47,153 nt of DNA from Pararhodobacter sp. CCB-MM2 (GTDB taxonomy: Bacteria > Pseudomonadota > Alphaproteobacteria > Rhodobacterales > Rhodobacteraceae): the NCBI RefSeq assembly GCF_001691415.1, contig NZ_LRRR01000034.1, forward strand, positions 1 through 47,153, in the 5' to 3' direction. Position 1 is the first letter of the stretch. Every line of letters starts with the position of its first letter. The translations under genes and the position numbers were made by a program. Below, in pieces: positions 23,798 to 31,742 of the stretch. A model generated the notes under the pieces. The model worked only from the letters and a program-made list of their open reading frames with translations. It had not been told where the DNA came from and made no database searches.

Positions 23798-25182
23798 CCC
23801 AGGATCTCCTTCCAGCGGGCGGTCTGCTGGCGCACCGCATCGGGCGCCGTCCCGCCATAGGAAACACGCGAGCGCACCGAGTTGTCGACCCCCAGAACGG
23901 AATAGACCTCCTGGTTGATGCCCGGATGCGCCGATTGCATCTCGGCTAGGCTCAGGTCCGGCAGGTCGCACCCGTTCTTCTCGGCCAGCGCCACCAGCGA
24001 GCCGGTGACATGGTGCGCGTCGCGGAACGGCAGGTTCAGGCTGCGCACCAGCCAGTCGGCCAGATCCGTCGCGGTCGAGAAGCCGGACGAGGCGGCGGCG
24101 GCCAGCGACTCGCGGTTGGCGTTCATGTCCTTGACCATGCCTTCCATCGCGGCAAGGCTCAGCATCAGGTTGTCGGCGGCGTCGAAGACCTGTTCCTTGT
24201 CCTCCTGCATGTCCTTGGAATAGGTCAGCGGCAGGCCCTTCATCACCATCATCAGCGCGACATTGGCCCCGAAGATCCGGCCGATCTTGGCGCGCAGCAG
24301 CTCGGCGGCGTCCGGGTTCTTCTTCTGGGGCATGATCGACGAGCCGGTGGTGAAGCTGTCCGACAGCCGCACGAAGCGGAACTGCGCCGAGGACCAGATC
24401 ACCAGCTCTTCGGCGAAGCGCGACAGGTGCATGGCGCAGATCGACGCGGCGGCCATGAATTCCAGCGCGAAATCGCGGTCCGCGGTGCTGTCGAGCGAGT
24501 TCGCCGTCGGCCGGTCAAAGCCCAAGGCCTTGGCGGTCATGTGGCGGTCGATCGGGAACGAGGTCCCGGCCAGCGCGGCCGCGCCCAGCGGGCATTCGTT
24601 CATCCGCGTGCGGGCGTCCTGGAAACGCGACTTGTCGCGGGCCAACATCTCAACATAGGCGAGCATGTGGTGGCCCCAAGTCACCGGCTGCGCGGTCTGC
24701 AGATGGGTGAAGCCCGGCATGACCCAATCCGCGCCGGCCTCGGCCTGTTTGAGGAAGGCTTTCATCAGGCTGTCGATGCCCGTGATGGCCGCATCGCATT
24801 GATCGCGCACCCAAAGACGGAAATCGACGGCGACCTGATCGTTGCGCGACCGGGCGGTGTGCAGACGGCCGGCGGGCTCGCCGATGATCTCTTTAAGACG
24901 GGCCTCCACGTTCATGTGGATGTCTTCCAGCGCGGTCTTGAACTGGAACTGGCCGGCCTCGATCTCGTCCTTGACCTGTTGCAGGCCAGCGTCGATGGCG
25001 GCGTGATCGGCCTCGGTGATGATACCGGTCGCGGCCAGCATCGCGGCATGCGCGCGCGAGCCGGCAATGTCCTGCGCATAAATGCGTTTGTCGAAGCCGA
25101 TCGAGGCGTTGATCGCCTCCATGATGGCATCCACGCCGCCGGCGAAGCGGCCGCCCCACATGCTGTTTGCGCCGTCGCTCAT
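23794..25182 (-). CDS. argH: Argininosuccinate lyase
   Basis: The 462-residue enzyme of the fumarase/aspartase superfamily cleaves argininosuccinate to arginine and fumarate. The N-terminal MWGGRFAGGVDAIMEAINAS, the HTARSRNDQVAVDFRLWVRD block and the superfamily signature GSSIMPQKKNPD are all present; the flexible-loop Ser lies in that signature. Two ATGs occur, at 25188 and 25182. The second is preferred because AAGGGG lies 7 nt upstream, whereas it directly abuts the first. It heads a tightly overlapping minus-strand series through lysA. Confidence 0.95.
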   Translation of the reverse strand: MSDGANSMWGGRFAGGVDAIMEAINASIGFDKRIYAQDIAGSRAHAAMLAATGIITEADHAAIDAGLQQVKDEIEAGQFQFKTALEDIHMNVEARLKEIIGEPAGRLHTARSRNDQVAVDFRLWVRDQCDAAITGIDSLMKAFLKQAEAGADWVMPGFTHLQTAQPVTWGHHMLAYVEMLARDKSRFQDARTRMNECPLGAAALAGTSFPIDRHMTAKALGFDRPTANSLDSTADRDFALEFMAAASICAMHLSRFAEELVIWSSAQFRFVRLSDSFTTGSSIMPQKKNPDAAELLRAKIGRIFGANVALMMVMKGLPLTYSKDMQEDKEQVFDAADNLMLSLAAMEGMVKDMNANRESLAAAASSGFSTATDLADWLVRSLNLPFRDAHHVTGSLVALAEKNGCDLPDLSLAEMQSAHPGINQEVYSVLGVDNSVRSRVSYGGTAPDAVRQQTARWKEILG

Positions 25183-25381
25183 CGTCATCCCCTTTGCCGG
25201 TCCTGCACTTGCGGCGCCGGTATACGCCCGAGGGCCCCAAGGCGCAATCGGCGCCGCCGGGCCGGGGTTGGGGCGGGAGGGGCGAAAAGCTGCATACAAT
25301 TGTCAGTTTCTCGTCCCTCTTCACCTGAGGTTAACGGCTTTTCACGCAAGGTGCCTCAAGAAGTGCGGAAGGATTCGCTCG

Positions 25382-26215
25382 ATGCCTATGGACCCCTCGA
25401 CCAACCTGCCCGAAGACGGGCTGGACAGCCCGCTCTCCGTCGCCGATCGCATGCGCCAGCAGCAGACGATCGAGATGGTGCGCAAGGCCCTCGACGAAAA
25501 GCGCGCGATGTTGGCCTATCAGCCCGTCGTGCAGGCGCGGATGACCAATCGCGCCGCGTTCTATGAGGCCTTCATCCGCATTCTGGATGACAAGGGCCGC
25601 GTGATCCCTGCCCGCGATTTCATGGGCGAGGTGGAGACGCATGAACTCGGCCGCCGCATCGACTGCTTGGCGCTGGAGCTGGGCCTGGCCGCGCTGGCCA
25701 AGGAGCCGTCGATCCGACTCAGCGTGAACATGTCCGCCCGGTCCATCGGCTATCCGCAATGGCTGGCCGTGCTGGAGCGGGGCCTGCGGGCCGATCCCTC
25801 GGTCGCCGAGCGTCTGATCCTGGAGATCACCGAAAGCTCCGCCATGGTGATGCCGGATCTGGTAACCGTGTTCATGGCCGACATGCAGGCGCGCGGCATC
25901 TGCTTTGCCCTTGATGACTTCGGCGCGGGCTACACGGCGTTCCGCTACCTGAAGGACTTCTACTTCGACATCATCAAGATCGATGGCCAGTTCATCCGCA
26001 ACATCGCCAATGATCCGGACAATCAGGTGCTGGCTCAGGCGCTGGTGTCGATCGGCCGGCATTTCGACATGTTCACCGTCGCCGAATCGGTCGAAACCGC
26101 CGAGGACGCGCGCTACCTGATCGATATCGGCTTCGACTGCCTTCAGGGCTATTATTACGGCGTCCCCGCGACCGAGGCCCCTTGGCTGACCTCTCGGCTC
26201 AGCAAGCTGGCCTAA
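25382..26215 (+). CDS. EAL-domain cyclic di-GMP phosphodiesterase
   Basis: This 277-residue protein has a single EAL domain after about 40 N-terminal residues and no GGDEF, PAS or membrane segment. The catalytic motif is EAFIR instead of EALLR. Other conserved acid and amide positions are present: VNMSARS, LEITES, LDDFGAGYTAFRYLK (loop 6), IKIDGQFIR, VAESVET and LQGYYYG. All metal and catalytic residues I can place are kept, so activity (c-di-GMP to pGpG) is likely. GGAAGGA lies 8 nt before the ATG. It is monocistronic and divergent from argH. Confidence 0.9.
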   Translation: MPMDPSTNLPEDGLDSPLSVADRMRQQQTIEMVRKALDEKRAMLAYQPVVQARMTNRAAFYEAFIRILDDKGRVIPARDFMGEVETHELGRRIDCLALELGLAALAKEPSIRLSVNMSARSIGYPQWLAVLERGLRADPSVAERLILEITESSAMVMPDLVTVFMADMQARGICFALDDFGAGYTAFRYLKDFYFDIIKIDGQFIRNIANDPDNQVLAQALVSIGRHFDMFTVAESVETAEDARYLIDIGFDCLQGYYYGVPATEAPWLTSRLSKLA

Positions 26216-26243
26216 GCCGAACCCGGCCCCCTTTCCTTCAATG

Positions 26244-26316
26244 GCGCGCCCCGGATTGAGGGCGCGCTAACGGCTGCGCTAACGCCGGTTGGGGGCGCAA
26301 ACAGGTCGCGCTAACG
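26244..26316 (+). repeat. Hairpin and three GCGCTAACG direct repeats upstream of phaA
   Basis: GCGCGCCC (26244-26251) and GGGCGCGC (26260-26267) form an 8-bp stem after the EAL gene. GCGCTAACG occurs at 26264-26272, 26276-26284 and 26308-26316, with offsets of 12 and 32 nt. The repeats are about 125-180 nt before phaA. They could be activator or repressor sites; no matching protein is recognisable. Confidence 0.45.
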
Positions 26317-26346
26317 ACGCAAATACGGGCGATTCGCCTGCGTTTT

Positions 26347-26388
26347 CCGCACTGCGGCATTGATTTGACCGAGGGCGGGGCGTACACC
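26347..26388 (+). promoter_or_regulatory. Putative phaA promoter with adjacent palindrome
   Basis: CCGCA-C-TGCGG (26347-26357) is a palindrome with a GCACTGC core. It is followed by TTGATT (26360-26365) and, 17 nt later, TACACC (26383-26388), a weak -35/-10 pair. TGC-rich palindromes are bound by the PHB regulator PhaR in relatives, so this could be a PhaR operator. The motif match is loose and the call is inference. Confidence 0.35.
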
Positions 26389-26441
26389 TTCGTGAAGTTG
26401 CGCGGCCCGCGACGGGCCCGCCTTACGCGAGAGGAGCCCCT

Positions 26442-27614
26442 ATGACCAATGTCGTGATCGTATCCGCTGCCCGAACTGCCGTGGGCTCGTTCAATGGCAG
26501 CTTCGCGAACACCCCCGCCCACGAACTGGGGGCCGCGGTGATCGAAGCAGTGGTCGCGCGCGCCGGCATCGACAAGGCGGAAGTCGCGGAAACCATCCTC
26601 GGCCAAGTGCTGACCGCCGGTCAGGGCCAGAACCCCGCGCGTCAGGCCGCGATCCTCGCCGGTCTCGCCAAGGAAGCCTCGGCTTGGGGTCTCAACCAAG
26701 TGTGCGGCTCGGGCCTGCGCGCGGTTGCGCTGGGTGCCCAGCATGTCCAACTGGGCGATGCGAACATCGTCATCGCCGGGGGCCAGGAGAACATGTCGCT
26801 CTCGCCGCATGTCCAGCATCTGCGCGCCGGCACCAAGATGGGCGACGTGAAGCTCATCGATTCGATGATCAAGGACGGTCTCTGGGACGCGTTCAACGGC
26901 TACCACATGGGTCAGACCGCCGAGAACGTCGCCGAGCAATGGCAGATCTCGCGTGAGCAGCAGGACGAATTCGCCCTCGGCTCGCAGAACAAGGCCGAAG
27001 CGGCCCAGAAAGCCGGCAAGTTCGACGATGAGGTGATCCCCTTCACCATCAAGACCCGCAAGGGCGAGATGATCGTCGACAAGGACGAATACATCCGCCA
27101 CGGCGCGACGTTGGAAAGCATGCAGAAACTGCGCCCGGCCTTCACCAAGGACGGCTCGGTCACCGCGGCCAACGCCTCGGGCATCAACGACGGCGCCGCC
27201 GCTGTGATGCTGATGACCGAAGAGGAAGCCGCGCGCCGTGGCCTGACCCCGCTCGCGCGCATCGCCTCCTATTCGACCGCCGGCCTCGACCCGGCGATCA
27301 TGGGCGTGGGCCCGATCTTCGCGTCGCGCAAGGCGCTGGACAAGGCCGGCTGGAACGCCGCCGATCTGGACCTCGTCGAAGCGAACGAGGCCTTCGCGGC
27401 CCAAGCCTGCGCGGTCAACAAGGACATGGGCTGGAACCCCGAGATCGTGAACGTGAACGGCGGCGCCATCGCCATCGGTCACCCGATCGGCGCCTCGGGC
27501 GCGCGCATCCTGAACACCCTGCTGTTCGAGATGAAGCGCCGCGACGCGAAGAAGGGTCTGGCCACGCTGTGCATCGGCGGCGGCATGGGCGTCGCCATGT
27601 GCCTCGAGCGCTGA
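26442..27614 (+). CDS. phaA: Acetyl-CoA C-acetyltransferase (beta-ketothiolase)
   Basis: The 390-residue biosynthetic thiolase condenses two acetyl-CoA to acetoacetyl-CoA, the first step of polyhydroxybutyrate synthesis. Catalytic residues are visible: nucleophile Cys88 in NQVCGSGLRAV, His347 in GHPIGASG and Cys377 in TLCIGGGMGVA. Length equals that of PhaA. The start follows GAGAGGAG. The phaB gene is 104 nt downstream behind a strong terminator, so the two are adjacent but may be transcribed partly independently. The context favours PhaA over a degradative FadA-type thiolase. Confidence 0.95.
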   Translation: MTNVVIVSAARTAVGSFNGSFANTPAHELGAAVIEAVVARAGIDKAEVAETILGQVLTAGQGQNPARQAAILAGLAKEASAWGLNQVCGSGLRAVALGAQHVQLGDANIVIAGGQENMSLSPHVQHLRAGTKMGDVKLIDSMIKDGLWDAFNGYHMGQTAENVAEQWQISREQQDEFALGSQNKAEAAQKAGKFDDEVIPFTIKTRKGEMIVDKDEYIRHGATLESMQKLRPAFTKDGSVTAANASGINDGAAAVMLMTEEEAARRGLTPLARIASYSTAGLDPAIMGVGPIFASRKALDKAGWNAADLDLVEANEAFAAQACAVNKDMGWNPEIVNVNGGAIAIGHPIGASGARILNTLLFEMKRRDAKKGLATLCIGGGMGVAMCLER

Positions 27615-27641
27615 AGCGTCCCTGACCTGCGACAGAGCAGC

Positions 27642-27675
27642 AAGGCGGGCGCAACAATGTTGCGCCCGCCTTTTA
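27642..27675 (+). terminator. Rho-independent terminator after phaA
   Basis: There is a perfect 14-bp stem (AAGGCGGGCGCAAC 27642-27655 and GTTGCGCCCGCCTT 27659-27672) with a 3-nt loop AAT, followed by TT in a TTTTAC context. It lies 27 nt after the phaA stop. Confidence 0.88.
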
Positions 27676-27718
27676 CTTTCGATAACAGAATTACAAGAGC
27701 ATTCCGAAGGAGGATTAT

Positions 27719-28441
27719 ATGGGACGGGTTGCACTGGTCACCGGTGGCTCGCGCGGCATTGGCGCGGCAATTTCCAAGGCTTTGAAAGACGCGGGTTATA
27801 CCGTCGCGGCGAACTATGCCGGCAATGATGAGGCCGCGGCTGCTTTCACCGCCGAGACCGGCATCAAGACCTACAAGTGGAACGTCGCGGATTACGACGC
27901 CTCCAAGGCCGGGATCGAGGCTGTCGAGGCCGAACTGGGCCCGATTGACGTGGTCGTCGCCAACGCCGGCATCACCCGCGACGCGCCGTTCCACAAGATG
28001 ACCCCCGATCAGTGGAAGCAGGTGATCGACACCAACCTGACGGGCGTCTTCAACACTGTGCACCCGATCTGGCCGGGCCTGCGCGAGCGCAAGTTCGGCC
28101 GCGTGGTCGTCATCAGCTCGATCAACGGGCAGAAGGGCCAGTTCGGTCAGGTGAACTATGCCGCGACCAAGGCGGGCGATCTGGGCATCGTGAAGTCGCT
28201 GGCACAGGAAGGCGCGCGCTTCGGCATCACCGCCAACGCCATCTGCCCGGGCTATATCGCCACCGAGATGGTCATGGCCGTGCCGGAGAAGGTGCGCGAA
28301 TCGATCATCGCGCAGATCCCGACTGGGCGTCTGGGCGAGCCCGAGGAAATCGCGCGCTGCGTGAAGTTCCTCGTCTCGGACGACGCGGGCTTCGTAAACG
28401 GCTCGACGATCAGCGCGAACGGCGCGCAATTCTTCGTCTGA
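27719..28441 (+). CDS. phaB: Acetoacetyl-CoA reductase
   Basis: The 240-residue SDR reduces acetoacetyl-CoA to (R)-3-hydroxybutyryl-CoA with NADPH for PHB synthesis. The coenzyme loop is TGGSRGIG (8-15), then NAGITRDAPF (82-91), and the catalytic set Ser in VISSINGQKGQFGQ with Tyr147 and Lys151 (YAATK). The GQFGQVNY segment is typical of PhaB rather than FabG. A strong AGGAGG precedes the ATG. It sits between two intrinsic terminators, so it probably has its own promoter in the 43 nt after the phaA terminator, or depends on read-through. Confidence 0.95.
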   Translation: MGRVALVTGGSRGIGAAISKALKDAGYTVAANYAGNDEAAAAFTAETGIKTYKWNVADYDASKAGIEAVEAELGPIDVVVANAGITRDAPFHKMTPDQWKQVIDTNLTGVFNTVHPIWPGLRERKFGRVVVISSINGQKGQFGQVNYAATKAGDLGIVKSLAQEGARFGITANAICPGYIATEMVMAVPEKVRESIIAQIPTGRLGEPEEIARCVKFLVSDDAGFVNGSTISANGAQFFV

Positions 28442-28461
28442 GGCGCTTCACGCGAAAGAAG

Positions 28462-28496
28462 AGGGCAGGTCGGCCACGGGTCGCCCTGCCCTTTTT
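28462..28496 (+). terminator. Rho-independent terminator after phaB
   Basis: AGGGCAGG (28462-28469) pairs with CCTGCCCT (28485-28492) around a 15-nt loop, followed by TTTT (to 28496). It lies 20 nt after the phaB stop. Confidence 0.8.
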
Positions 28497-28566
28497 CCGT
28501 CCTGCCTTGCCCCAACCCGGTCGCGCCGTATAGCTGTGGCCGGGTGATCAGCGGGAAGGGCGGGCG

Positions 28567-29472
28567 ATGGATCGGCAAAAGGCAACCTTGGTCGGCTTTT
28601 CGGCGGTGGCGCTTTGGGCGTTGCTGGCGCTGTTCACCGTGGCCTCGGACCCGGTCCCGCCGCTTCTGCTGAATGCGCTGACCTTTGGCATCGGCGGCAC
28701 GGTCGGCATGATCTGGCTGGGCGTGACGGGCGGGTTGGGTCAACTTCGCGCGGTGCCGCTGAAGGCCTATGTTTTTGGCACGCTGGGACTTTTCGGCTAC
28801 CATCTACTGTATTTCACCGCGCTGCGCATGGCTCCGGCGGCCGAGGCCGGGCTGATCTGCTACCTGTGGCCCCTGTTCATCGTCCTGTTCTCAGGGCTGA
28901 TGCCGGGCGAGCAGCTGCGCGCCGGCCATGTCGCCGGGGCGGTGCTGGCCTTCTTCGGCGCAGCCCTGATCGTGGCCGGAGGCATCGGCTCGATGTCCGG
29001 GGCCATGGCCGGCTATGGCGTGGCCTTCGTCGCGGCGCTGACCTGGGCCGGGTATTCGCTGGGATCGCGCCGGTTGAAGGGCGTGCCCACGGCGGCGGTG
29101 GCCGTCAACTGCTTGCTGACGGCGCTTCTGTCGGCGATCAGCCATACGGCGCTGGAGCCTACACTCTGGCCCGTAGACACGCTGGGTTGGCTGGCCGTGA
29201 TCGGTCTGGGCCTGGGCCCGGTGGGGCTGGCCTTCTACACGTGGGATATCGGAGTGAAGGGCGGGGACATCCAGCTTCTGGGAACGGCATCCTATGCCGC
29301 GCCGCTGCTGTCCACGCTGGTCTTGGTTTTGGCGGGGATGGCCAATGCCAGCCTGTCGCTGGCAATGGCCGCCTTGCTGATCACCGGCGGCGCGATCCTT
29401 GCCGCGCGCGCCGGATCCAAAGGCGCGTCGCGCGTCAGTCAGTCAGACGTCACACCGTCGCAAGACGGGTGA
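28567..29472 (+). CDS. DMT/EamA-family transporter
   Basis: The 301-residue inner-membrane protein has about ten transmembrane helices in two EamA repeats. The second repeat starts near residue 150 (YGVAFVAALTWAGYSLGSRR) and ends with ASYAAPLLSTLVLVLAGMA, a typical EamA segment. The N-terminal repeat contains GYHLLYFTALRMAPAAEAGLI. DMT proteins export amino acids, metabolites or drugs; the substrate is unknown, though the ALRMAPAAEA motif recalls aromatic amino acid exporters (YddG-like). Its last 23 nt overlap the 3' end of the convergent DUF465 gene. Confidence 0.9.
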   Translation: MDRQKATLVGFSAVALWALLALFTVASDPVPPLLLNALTFGIGGTVGMIWLGVTGGLGQLRAVPLKAYVFGTLGLFGYHLLYFTALRMAPAAEAGLICYLWPLFIVLFSGLMPGEQLRAGHVAGAVLAFFGAALIVAGGIGSMSGAMAGYGVAFVAALTWAGYSLGSRRLKGVPTAAVAVNCLLTALLSAISHTALEPTLWPVDTLGWLAVIGLGLGPVGLAFYTWDIGVKGGDIQLLGTASYAAPLLSTLVLVLAGMANASLSLAMAALLITGGAILAARAGSKGASRVSQSDVTPSQDG

Positions 29473-29617
29473 TTTCCTCCTTCAGGCGCAACTTCTGCTT
29501 CTTCATTTCGGCGATTGTCATGTCGTCTACGCCGGGTGCTCGCTGTGCCTGTTCGACCTGATCCGAAAGGCTTTGATGGCGGCGGCGCAGTTCCTGAAGA
29601 TGCGAAGTCAGCGACAT
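29450..29617 (-). CDS. DUF465 (YdcH-like) small protein
   Basis: This 55-residue, highly charged, all-helical protein begins MSLTSHLQELRRRHQSLSDQ and contains MTIAEMKKQKLRLKEEITRL, the DUF465 signature. A strong AGGAGG precedes the ATG at 29617. Function is unknown; family members are abundant small coiled-coil proteins. Its 3' end overlaps that of the DMT transporter by 23 nt on the opposite strand, so the two mRNAs can base-pair at their ends. Confidence 0.88.
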   Translation of the reverse strand: MSLTSHLQELRRRHQSLSDQVEQAQRAPGVDDMTIAEMKKQKLRLKEEITRLATV

Positions 29618-29743
29618 TTGTATCCTCCTGTTACGGGTTTCCGTGTCACCAGTGCACCATATCTTCATCGTTTTGTCACACGAAACCCGAAGGAGAATTG
29701 CAGCAATTTTGCGCAACCGGCGGGAACGGGCCGAGTGGCCGGA

Positions 29744-30490
29744 TCAACTCCAGTCCAGTGCCGCGCCATCGCGCAGCACTGCCCGCGCGGACAGCGAAAA
29801 ATCGTCGCGGTCGCCGAGATGCGACTCGCCCTCGTGCATGACCAACGGGGCCAACAGGCGGAACGGGGACTTGCGCCCCTTGCGGGCCTGAACCAGAACC
29901 CGGCCGGCCTCGCGCCCCTGTCGCGCGGCGATGGGACGCACCACCAGCCCCGCCTTCCCCCACAGCGCACAGAGGATGTCCGGCAGCCGGTCGGCGAGGT
30001 GAATCATCGTCAGATAGCCATCCGGCTTCACCCGTTTCAGCCCCGCCGCGATCCAATCGGAGAGCGGCGTCTCTTCGCGCAGGGCCTGCGCCCGGCCTGC
30101 ATCGCGCGCGGCGGGTGAGCCGGGGCGGTAATACGGCGGGTTGGCCATCACATGATCGAAGCCGATGCGCAGCGGCGCCGGCAAGCCGGTCAGATCGGCC
30201 ACGGCCACCTCGGCCCGCAAACTGTTCTCACCAGCATTGCGACGGGCAAGCGCGGCATAGCTTTCCTGCCGCTCGACCCCGTGCAGGGCCAGCCCGGGAA
30301 CGCGGCGCCCAAGGGCCAGCAGGGCCACGCCGGCGCCGCATCCCAGCTCCAGCACCGATTGGCCGGACAGCGCCGGCACGGCGGCGGCCAGAAGCACCGG
30401 ATCGGTCGCCGCGCGGTAGCCTTCGCGCGGCTGCCAGATGGCCAGCTTTCCCCCCAGAAAGATGTCGCGCGTCAGCGCTTCGTCACCCAT
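29744..30490 (-). CDS. TrmN6-like tRNA1(Val) adenine-N6 methyltransferase
   Basis: The 248-residue class I SAM-dependent methyltransferase has motif I VLELGCGAGVALLALG, acidic loop VERQ, and motif IV NPPYYRPG, the NPPY typical of N6-adenine methyltransferases. The N-terminal GGKLAIWQPREGYRAATDPVLL is the TrmN6/YfiC-type start. It would methylate A37 of tRNA1(Val); other small RNA or protein targets are possible for this family. It overlaps the upstream DUF2007 gene by 8 nt. Confidence 0.85.
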   Translation of the reverse strand: MGDEALTRDIFLGGKLAIWQPREGYRAATDPVLLAAAVPALSGQSVLELGCGAGVALLALGRRVPGLALHGVERQESYAALARRNAGENSLRAEVAVADLTGLPAPLRIGFDHVMANPPYYRPGSPAARDAGRAQALREETPLSDWIAAGLKRVKPDGYLTMIHLADRLPDILCALWGKAGLVVRPIAARQGREAGRVLVQARKGRKSPFRLLAPLVMHEGESHLGDRDDFSLSARAVLRDGAALDWS

Positions 30491-30686
30491 CGACAGCTAC
30501 ACCGTTGTCGCGAAGGATCGCCTTGGCCATGAAGAGATTTTCGTCCCGAACCAGCAGTCTCTGCGGCACGATGGACAGCGCGCTCATATGGACGTCCACG
30601 GCAAACGCCTCTATACCTTCGGCCGCAAGAAGGGCCGTTGCAAAGGGAATGACCGTCGGATCGGTCGTGCGCAGCAGTTCTTTCAT
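30483..30686 (-). CDS. DUF2007-domain protein
   Basis: The 67-residue protein has the DUF2007 pattern: an N-terminal MKELLRTTDPTVIPFATALL, then an AVDVHMSALSIVPQRLLV core and VRDENLFMAKAIL. The family is called a putative signal transducing protein, but its role is not established. No clear Shine-Dalgarno precedes the ATG at 30686, and a TTG at 30704 in the same frame is an alternative. Its stop overlaps the methyltransferase start (ATGGGTGA), suggesting coupled translation. It is divergent from the prenyl synthase gene across 53 nt. Confidence 0.8.
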   Translation of the reverse strand: MKELLRTTDPTVIPFATALLAAEGIEAFAVDVHMSALSIVPQRLLVRDENLFMAKAILRDNGVAVDG

Positions 30687-30739
30687 CACGTCACTAAACG
30701 GCAAGCCCCATGGCTTGTCAAAGCAGAGGCAAGCCGCCG

Positions 30740-31735
30740 ATGAATGTCACCGCCGTCAGCCCGCTCGAAGCCCTGTCGCGGGTTCTGACCGATGACATGG
30801 CCAGCGTCAACGCGCTGATCCGGGACCGCATGGCCTCGGAGAATGCGCCGCGCATCCCCGAGGTGACCGCGCATCTGATCGAGGCCGGTGGCAAGCGCAT
30901 CCGTCCGATGATGACCCTCGCCGCCGCGCGGCTGTGCGGTTACACCGGTGAGGACCATGTGAAGCTGGCCGCGACGGTCGAATTCATCCACACCGCGACG
31001 CTGCTGCATGACGACGTGGTCGATGAAAGTGCCCAGCGCCGGGGCCGTCCGACCGCGAACCTTTTGTGGGACAACAAGAGCTCGGTGCTGGTCGGCGACT
31101 ACCTCTTTGCCCGCGCCTTCCAGCTGATGGTCGAGCCCGGCAATCTGCGCGCGCTGACCATCCTGTCGAACGCCGCTGCGGTGATTGCCGAGGGTGAGGT
31201 GCTGCAGCTGACCGCCGCGCAGAACATCGCCACGACCGAAAACACCTATATGAAGGTGATCCGTGGCAAGACCGCCGCGTTGTTCTCGGCTGCGACACAG
31301 GTGGGTCCGGTGATCGCCGGCTCGCCCGAGGCGCAGGTGCAGGCGATGTTCGATTATGGCGATGCGCTGGGGATCTGCTTCCAGATCGTCGACGATTACC
31401 TTGATTACGGCGGGGCCGGCGACGGCATCGGCAAGAACCTCGGCGACGATTTCCGCGAGCGCAAGCTGACCCTGCCGGTGATCCGCGCCATCGCCGCGGC
31501 CGATGCCGAGGAGCGCGCCTTCTGGGAGCGCACGATCGGCAAGGGCCAGCAGCAGGACGGCGATCTGCAGCAGGCGATGGCGCTGATGGCCAAGCACGGC
31601 ACGCTTCAGAGCACGCGTCAGGCCGCGCTGGATTGGGCCGAGCAGGCGAAAGCCGCCTTGGCCCCGGTGCCCGAGCATCCGCTGAAAGGCCTGTTGGCCG
31701 ATCTGGCGGATTTCGTGGTCGCGCGGGTGAACTGA
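30740..31735 (+). CDS. Long-chain polyprenyl diphosphate synthase (octa/decaprenyl type)
   Basis: The 331-residue trans-isoprenyl diphosphate synthase has both aspartate-rich motifs: DDVVD (91-95 in LLHDDVVDES) and DDYLD (218-222 in QIVDDYLDYGG). GGKRIRPMM (50-58) binds the allylic diphosphate. Small residues before the first Asp motif (AT at positions -5 and -4) fit a long product. In Rhodobacteraceae the product is normally the decaprenyl side chain of ubiquinone-10. Its 3' end faces the 3' end of ispE, 7 nt away. Confidence 0.9.
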   Translation: MNVTAVSPLEALSRVLTDDMASVNALIRDRMASENAPRIPEVTAHLIEAGGKRIRPMMTLAAARLCGYTGEDHVKLAATVEFIHTATLLHDDVVDESAQRRGRPTANLLWDNKSSVLVGDYLFARAFQLMVEPGNLRALTILSNAAAVIAEGEVLQLTAAQNIATTENTYMKVIRGKTAALFSAATQVGPVIAGSPEAQVQAMFDYGDALGICFQIVDDYLDYGGAGDGIGKNLGDDFRERKLTLPVIRAIAAADAEERAFWERTIGKGQQQDGDLQQAMALMAKHGTLQSTRQAALDWAEQAKAALAPVPEHPLKGLLADLADFVVARVN

Positions 31736-31742
31736 GCGACGG

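Noticed and set aside
19485..23918. A 1477-codon open frame on the plus strand, antisense to the DUF4175, lysA, DUF2834 and lipoprotein genes
   Set aside because: The translation is Arg/Gln/His-rich with no recognisable domain, and the opposite strand has well-identified enzymes. Stop-free antisense frames are expected with this GC-rich codon usage.
26264..26316. Possible start of a CRISPR-like array from repeated GCGCTAACG
   Set aside because: The repeats are 9 nt with irregular spacing of 12 and 32 nt, far too short for CRISPR; a protein-binding site cluster is more plausible.
27623..27640. CTGC...GCAG (CTGCGACAGAGCAG) after phaA as a PhaR-type site
   Set aside because: The spacing is 6 nt, unlike the 3-4 nt I recall for PhaR sites in Paracoccus, and it lies just upstream of a terminator rather than in a promoter.
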